Positions 59,570 through 64,000 of a stretch of 64,000 bases of DNA are shown piece after piece; position 1 is the first letter of the stretch, and each line of letters starts with the position of its first letter. Under the pieces are notes generated by a model. It made no database searches and was not told the origin of the DNA. It was given only the letters and a program-made list of their open reading frames with translations. The translations under genes and the position numbers were made by a program. The DNA comes from Sandaracinaceae bacterium. Its GTDB lineage: Bacteria > Myxococcota_A > Polyangia > Polyangiales > Sandaracinaceae. Location: contig JACKEC010000019.1 in NCBI GenBank assembly GCA_020633195.1, positions 62,001 through 126,000 on the forward strand. The letters are read 5' to 3'.

Positions 59570-62010
59570 GTCCCGTCCTCGATCGGCTCCGTCGTGACCT
59601 CGTTCTCGAGCCCGGCCTCGTCGTCGCCGCCGAGCTGCTCCATGAGGAACTCGTTGGGGTCGACGACGTCGGGCGGCGTCGCCTGCGTGGTCGGCGCGGT
59701 GCCCTCGAGGAACACCTCGTCGATCGCGTTCTCCTGGCCGTCGTACGCGAGCAAGCCCGTGGCCGGATCGATGCGCACGGTCTCGACCCCGCTCGGGATC
59801 GCGAACTCCGTGGCGGGGCGCCGCTGGTGCGCGCGCTCCATCAGCTCCATCCAGATCGGGAGCGCCGTCGACGCGCCGCTCTCGCGCCGCCCGAGCGGCC
59901 GGCGGTCGTCGTAGCCGACCCACACGCCGGCCACGCGCTCCGCCGAGAAGCCCACGAACCACGCGTCGCGCACCTCGTTGCTGGTGCCCGTCTTGCCCGC
60001 GAGGGGCCGGCGGAGCGAGCGCGCGCGCCGCGCGGTCCCGGTGCGGACCACGCTCGTCATCATGCTCGTCAGGACGTAGGCCTCGGCCGGCGTCATCGCG
60101 TCGCGCGGGGCCGCGGGGGCGGGCAGCGCCACGTCCCCGTCGGGGCCCTCGATCCGCGTGATGAGCTGCCACGGCTCCCACCGACCGCCCGAGGGGAACG
60201 TCGCGTAGGCGTTCACCATCTCGATGGGCCGCACGTCGCTGGCGCCGAGCGCGAGCGCGAGCGTGGGCTCGAGCTCGGTCTCGATCCCGAGGGTGTGCGC
60301 GAACGTCGCCACCTCCTCGGGGGTCACGTCCTCGATCACGCGGACCGCGACCTGGTTGATCGACTGGGCCAGCGCCTCGCGCAGCCGCAGCTCACCCTGG
60401 AAGCTCCACGTCTCGTAGTTGCCGGGCCGCCAGTCGTCGTAGACGCCGGGCGCGTCGATCACGAGGGTCGCCGGCGTGTACCGCCGCGAGCGCAGCGCGG
60501 TGCCGTAGACGAACGGCTTGAACGTCGAGCCCGGCTGCCGGATCGCCTGCGTGGCGCGATCGAAGCCCGGCTCCGCGTCGTAGCCCCCCACGAGCGCGAG
60601 GATCGCGCGCGACCGCACGTCCATCAGGATCGCGGCCCCCTGCGGCCCGAGCTCGAGCCGCCCGCGCGCCCGCGGATCCTCCTCCGACCCGAGCTGCTGG
60701 ATCGACACCCGCACGCGGGCGCCGGCCTCCGCGATCTCGCTGGCCGGCAGGTGCTCGGGGTTGTAGCGCGCGAGGTCCTCGAGCTGCGCGGCGACCTCGT
60801 GGCCCCCGACGTCGATCAAGAGCGTGTGCGAGGCGTCGTCGGCGCTGCGGACGACGCCGTCGAGGGTCGCGCCGACCCGCAGCTCCGCGACCGGCGCGAT
60901 CGGGCGCGCGCGACGCGGGGCGTGCAGCGGGACCCGGAGGTGCTGCCGCTCGTCGACCGCACCGAGGCCGGTCTGGAGCGCGGCGCGCGCGGCGACCTGG
61001 AGGTCGTGATCGAGCGTCGTGTGGATCGTGTAGCCGCCCCGCTCCGCCGCCTCCTCCCCGACGAGGTCGCGCAGCAAGCGGCGCGCGTAGGCGAGCACCT
61101 CGGGCGCCGCGTGGTCGCGCTCCGGGAGCGGCACGATCTCGATCTCGGTGTCGCGCGCGGCGGCGATGTCCTCGACGCTCAGATCCGGCCAGTACTCGGC
61201 GCGCTTCTGCTCGAGCTGCGAGAGCACGAAGAGCTGCCGGCGACGGGCCGCCTCGGGGTGGGTGCGCGGCGACAGGTGGGTCGGAGACTGTGGGATCCCC
61301 GCGAGCAGCGACGCCTCGGCGAGGTTGAGCTCGTCGACGTCCTTGCCGAAGTAGAACTGCGCGGCTTCCTGCACGCCGTAGCGGCCGTGGCCGAAGTTCA
61401 CGTGGTTCAGGTAGAGCTCGAGGATCTCGTCCTTGGTGAGCTCCTGCTCGAGCTGCCGCGCGAGGAGCAGCTCGCGGATCTTGCGCTCGTAGCTGCGCTC
61501 GGAGGTCAGGAGCAGGTTCTTGATGACCTGCTGCGTGATCGTGCTCGTCCCGCGGAAGTGCCCGCCCGTCGCGATCCCGCGCGCCACCGCGCGGATCAGG
61601 CCGGGGTAGTCCAGGCCCTGGTGCCTGTAGAAGTCGGCGTCCTCGGCGGCGAGCACGCTGAGCACGAGCACGCGCGGCACCCGCTCGAGCGGGACCACGG
61701 TGCGGCGCTCCTCCCAGGTCTCGCCGAGGACGACCTCGTCCCGATCCACGACCCGCGTGACCTGCGGCGGGTGGTACTCGCGCAGCTGGTTCACGTCGGG
61801 CAGGTCGCGCCCGTAGTGCCAGAACACGCCCGCGATCACCGCGGCGCCGATCGCCGCGAGCACGAGCAGGGACACCAGGACGCGCTTGGTCCAGCGCCAC
61901 AGCGCGGAGCCGCGCCCCTTCGAGGGCTTGGTGCTCGAAGCGCTGCCGGTCTTCGAGGGTCGGCTCGCCCCCGGCTCGGTGCGCACCCGTCTTCGTCGCG
62001 CCGTCGCCAT
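59566..62010 (-). CDS. Class A penicillin-binding protein 1A (GT51 plus transpeptidase)
   Basis: 814 residues from ATG 62010. One membrane helix (VLVSLLVLAAIGAAVIAGVFW), the GT51 glycosyltransferase with EDADFYRHQGLDYPGLI and RGTSTITQQVIKN, an OB-like insertion, and the transpeptidase with GSTFKPFVYG (active-site Ser), SINQVA and KTGTSNEVRDAW. It polymerises lipid II and cross-links peptidoglycan at the inner membrane. The C-terminal tail is acidic. It is the first gene of the five-gene minus-strand operon and is divergent from the DUF6134-like gene (starts 103 bases apart). Confidence 0.96.
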   Translation of the reverse strand: MATARRRRVRTEPGASRPSKTGSASSTKPSKGRGSALWRWTKRVLVSLLVLAAIGAAVIAGVFWHYGRDLPDVNQLREYHPPQVTRVVDRDEVVLGETWEERRTVVPLERVPRVLVLSVLAAEDADFYRHQGLDYPGLIRAVARGIATGGHFRGTSTITQQVIKNLLLTSERSYERKIRELLLARQLEQELTKDEILELYLNHVNFGHGRYGVQEAAQFYFGKDVDELNLAEASLLAGIPQSPTHLSPRTHPEAARRRQLFVLSQLEQKRAEYWPDLSVEDIAAARDTEIEIVPLPERDHAAPEVLAYARRLLRDLVGEEAAERGGYTIHTTLDHDLQVAARAALQTGLGAVDERQHLRVPLHAPRRARPIAPVAELRVGATLDGVVRSADDASHTLLIDVGGHEVAAQLEDLARYNPEHLPASEIAEAGARVRVSIQQLGSEEDPRARGRLELGPQGAAILMDVRSRAILALVGGYDAEPGFDRATQAIRQPGSTFKPFVYGTALRSRRYTPATLVIDAPGVYDDWRPGNYETWSFQGELRLREALAQSINQVAVRVIEDVTPEEVATFAHTLGIETELEPTLALALGASDVRPIEMVNAYATFPSGGRWEPWQLITRIEGPDGDVALPAPAAPRDAMTPAEAYVLTSMMTSVVRTGTARRARSLRRPLAGKTGTSNEVRDAWFVGFSAERVAGVWVGYDDRRPLGRRESGASTALPIWMELMERAHQRRPATEFAIPSGVETVRIDPATGLLAYDGQENAIDEVFLEGTAPTTQATPPDVVDPNEFLMEQLGGDDEAGLENEVTTEPIEDGT

Positions 62011-62112
62011 CGCGCGCCCCGAACCTACCGCCGCTCTGTCGGACCGCAAAGCTATGGGAGAAGGACGCCTGGGGGAGGGGGACCTGTTCCATCCTGTTAT
62101 CCTCCCGACATC

Positions 62113-62754
62113 GTGCGGAAGCTCCTGCCGGGGTTGGCCCTCGCGGCGCTGGCCATCGCCAGCGTGGTGCGCGCGGATCCGCCCCCCGACCGGACCGTTC
62201 GCTACCAGATCCGGCGCAACGGCGACCCGATCGGTACCCATCAGGTCGTCTTCGAGCGGCACGGGGAGCGCTTCACGGTCCACCATCGGATCGACATCCG
62301 GGTGACCGTGCTGTCCCTCGAGGCCTACAGCTACCAGATGGACAGCCGCGAGACCTGGCAGGGCGATCGCCTGCTCGGGCTGACCACCAGCACCGATCGG
62401 AACGGCGACGCGCTGCGGGTCCTCGGTCGCGCGTCCGGGGACGTGCTCCGGCTCCGCGGCCCCGAGGGCGCGCGCGAGCTCCCGGCGAACGCGGTGCCTT
62501 CGTCTCCGCAGCACTGGGTCTTCGATCAGCCGCGGCCGGTCATGTTCGAGGCCGAGGACGCGCGGGTGCTCGCCGTGCGCGTCAGCGCCCCCACGACCGA
62601 GTCGCTCACCCTCGGCGGCCGAGCGGTGCCGTGCCGGCGGGTCACGGTGAGCGGCGATCTCGACGCGACGCTCTGGTACGGCCCGAGCGGCATCCTCGTT
62701 CGCAAGCGCCTCACCGCGCCCGACGGCAGCACCATCCTCACCGTGCTTCAGTAG
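62113..62754 (+). CDS. DUF6134-like secreted protein
   Basis: 213 residues from GTG 62113. A signal peptide (LPGLALAALAIASVVRA) leads to a beta-rich domain with RYQIRRNGDPIGTHQVVFER, TVLSLEAYSYQMDSRETW and LDATLWYGPSGILVRKRL. This layout (mature strand xGxxIGxHxV and C-terminal WYGxxGxLVR) is that of DUF6134 envelope proteins, function unknown. It stops 13 bases before repeat copy B. No lipobox. Confidence 0.78.
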   Translation: MRKLLPGLALAALAIASVVRADPPPDRTVRYQIRRNGDPIGTHQVVFERHGERFTVHHRIDIRVTVLSLEAYSYQMDSRETWQGDRLLGLTTSTDRNGDALRVLGRASGDVLRLRGPEGARELPANAVPSSPQHWVFDQPRPVMFEAEDARVLAVRVSAPTTESLTLGGRAVPCRRVTVSGDLDATLWYGPSGILVRKRLTAPDGSTILTVLQ

Positions 62755-62767
62755 CCGGCGAGCACTG

Positions 62768-62991
62768 GCAGACTGCTGTTCATGGTCCCGAAGGACCGTT
62801 TTCGGCGCGTGCTCCGTGCCCTTGCCCGTGCCCTTGCCCGTGCCCGGCCTTTGCCCGTGCCCGTTCCCCGTGCCCGAGATCACGCGCCTTCTTCGGGAAC
62901 GGCTGACGGGAACGGTTCGGGCACGGGCATGGGCACGGGCATGCGCGCTTTGCGCGCGGCACGGAAGCAGGCTGCTTTTCAGCAGCCTGCT
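62768..62991. repeat. Palindromic CCCGTG repeat element, copy B
   Basis: 224 bases with the same order of parts as copy A: a degenerate left end (GCAGACTGCTG), a GGTCC/GGACC hairpin (62784-62797), CCCGTG/CCCTTG arrays, a conserved core GAGATCACGCGC...TTCGGGAACGG, CGGGCA arrays, and the right-end hairpin GCAGGCTGCT/AGCAGCCTGC (62967-62990, loop TTTC). It sits between the DUF6134-like gene and the hydrolase gene. Left terminal repeats are less exact than in copy A, so this looks older. Confidence 0.8.
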
Positions 62992-63002
62992 ACGGTTCTG
63001 CG

Positions 63003-63920
63003 GTGAAGCCTCCGCATCGTATCGAGAGCGCGCTCGGGTCCGTGACCATCGACGCCGTGCGCCGCCTTCAGCGCCTCGCCCAGCGCGTGCAGATCCGCGA
63101 GCACCGCGACGCCCGCGGGCGGAGGACGCCGATCCTCGAGGTGGGCACGCCGCGCCGGGGCACCGTCGTGTGGCTGCACGGGTTCGGCGATCGCTTCGAC
63201 ACGATCCTGCAGGCGGCGCCGCACCTCGCGTCGGAGTGGCGCATCGTCGCCCCGTCCATGCCCGCGTTCGGCGAGGGCTGGGTCGACCCCGACGAGCGCC
63301 ACACCTTCGACGCGTACGCCGGCTGGATCGAGGCGGTCCTGCGCGACGCCGGCCCGAGCCGCTTCCACCTCATGGGCAACTCGCTCGGCGGCGCGACGGC
63401 GCTCGCGGTGGCGGCGCGGATGCCCGAGGAGGTCCTCTCCGTCGTCGCGGTCGACGCGGCGGGCGTGCGCATCGACGGCGTGCACTGCGCGCACGTCGAG
63501 ATGAGCGAGGGCCACAACCTGTTCGAGGTGCGCGACACGGAGGGCTACGAGCGTCTCCAGCGCCGCATCTTCGCGAAGCCCCTGAAGCTACCCCGCTGGA
63601 TCGAGGCGTTCCTCTACGAGGAGCAGCGCCGCAACGCCGACTGGTTCATCCGGCTCGGCCAGGACCTCGCGACGAGCGACATCCGCGTGACGGGGGACGG
63701 CTGGCAGTCCTACCTGGACCTGCCCTCGATCGCCGCTCCGACCCTCGCGCTCTGGGGCGACCAGGACAGCCTCTTCCCCGTCTCGCAGGGCGAGCGGATC
63801 GCGAGCGCGGTGCAGAACGGCCGCTTCGAGCAGCTCGAGGGGGTCGGTCACGTCCCGCACCTCGAGGCCCCGAAGCGCCTCGCGGAGGCGTTCTCCGCCT
63901 GGGCGCGGCGCATCTCCTGA
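63003..63920 (+). CDS. Alpha/beta hydrolase
   Basis: 305 residues from GTG 63003. The fold landmarks are VVWLHGFGDRFDT (oxyanion loop), the nucleophile elbow LMGNSLGGATA (Ser), ALWGDQDSLFPVS (acid Asp) and GVGHVPHLEAP (His). This is a canonical serine hydrolase triad; the substrate is not predictable. The N-terminal 45 residues are a short helical extension. No signal peptide, so cytoplasmic. The start codon is 12 bases from repeat copy B. Confidence 0.92.
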   Translation: MKPPHRIESALGSVTIDAVRRLQRLAQRVQIREHRDARGRRTPILEVGTPRRGTVVWLHGFGDRFDTILQAAPHLASEWRIVAPSMPAFGEGWVDPDERHTFDAYAGWIEAVLRDAGPSRFHLMGNSLGGATALAVAARMPEEVLSVVAVDAAGVRIDGVHCAHVEMSEGHNLFEVRDTEGYERLQRRIFAKPLKLPRWIEAFLYEEQRRNADWFIRLGQDLATSDIRVTGDGWQSYLDLPSIAAPTLALWGDQDSLFPVSQGERIASAVQNGRFEQLEGVGHVPHLEAPKRLAEAFSAWARRIS

Positions 63921-64000
63921 CGATTGACCGCCCGGGTTTCAGGGCGCCTCCATTTCCGGGAGCTTGCCTGTTTCGCCGTCGGGGCGAGTGCTAAGGAGGT
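63921..64000 (+). promoter_or_regulatory. Leader region of the next gene, with strong ribosome site and half-CIRCE-like motif
   Basis: The last bases are GAGTGCTAAGGAGGT. AAGGAGGT (63993-64000) is a full Shine-Dalgarno for a gene just beyond the window. GAGTGCTAA (63986-63994) equals one half of the CIRCE operator of HrcA; the other half (TTAGCACTC) is not found nine bases upstream. No coding sequence is visible in 63921-64000. Confidence 0.45.

Noticed and set aside
62011..62883. N-terminal extension of PBP1A to 62883
   Set aside because: The extension is low-quality Arg/Gly sequence antisense to the DUF6134-like gene and passes into repeat B; MATARRRR at 62010 gives a normal class A PBP with a membrane anchor.

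Overview
The window is very GC-rich and densely coded, and looks like a chromosome piece from a Myxococcota bacterium, most likely Polyangiales/Sandaracinaceae-like (inference). Supporting signs are MYXO-CTERM-like tails (hydrophobic helix plus Arg cluster), MopE-like CNGxDDDCDG motifs, a DUF2330 protein, two DUF4331-type proteins, Hanks-type kinases, Cys-rich and Asp/Gly-rich secreted proteins, and lipoproteins with low-complexity linkers. No rRNA, tRNA, CRISPR array, transposase or replication origin was recognised. No gene-free stretch exceeds about 300 bases.

Layout. 1-5.1 kb: a partial secreted VCBS/MopE protein, two tandem RlaP-type nucleotidyltransferases, a membrane protein and small hypotheticals. 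5.1-9.9 kb: a giant TPR protein divergent from a GIDE-domain membrane protein. 10-15.2 kb: a type VI secretion tip island (small adaptor-like protein, DUF4123 chaperone, beta-helical spike-like protein, a kinase homologue lacking all catalytic residues, and a VgrG cut short by a palindromic repeat). 15.3-18.7 kb: DUF4331 pair plus TPR lipoprotein. 18.8-25.9 kb: P450, a CoA-binding protein, a frameshifted inward-rectifier K+ channel coupled to a five-S1-domain protein, and an HCCA isomerase. 25.9-36.6 kb: an acyl-CoA-binding protein coupled to a PaaI-type thioesterase that is split by a 2 x 101 bp hairpin-rich insertion, a transmembrane Ser/Thr kinase, a DUF2330 protein, an N-acyl-D-amino-acid deacylase with a UMF1/Atg22-like transporter, and a diguanylate cyclase. 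36.6-45.2 kb: a Cys-repeat/fibrinogen-like lipoprotein, a large OmpA-type protein with an internal MYXO-CTERM-like segment, and a HEAT-repeat protein. 45.5-54.3 kb: a histidine kinase/NtrC-type regulator pair, RluA-type synthase, two ArsA-like ATPases, a zinc-ribbon protein and an S41 peptidase. 54.2-62.0 kb: a minus-strand operon of PBP1A, VCBS protein, solute-binding protein, NtrB-like kinase and orphan DNA methyltransferase. 62.1-64 kb: a DUF6134-like protein, a second palindromic repeat and an alpha/beta hydrolase.

Most operon junctions use 4-base GTGA or ATGA stop/start overlaps, implying translational coupling. The strongest unexpected observations are: (i) the 101-bp tandem element, whose exact removal at GAGTC restores a 143-aa thioesterase; (ii) a roughly 220-bp palindromic repeat present twice, once ending VgrG; (iii) the VgrG-linked pseudokinase; (iv) the MYXO-CTERM/OmpA in-frame fusion.
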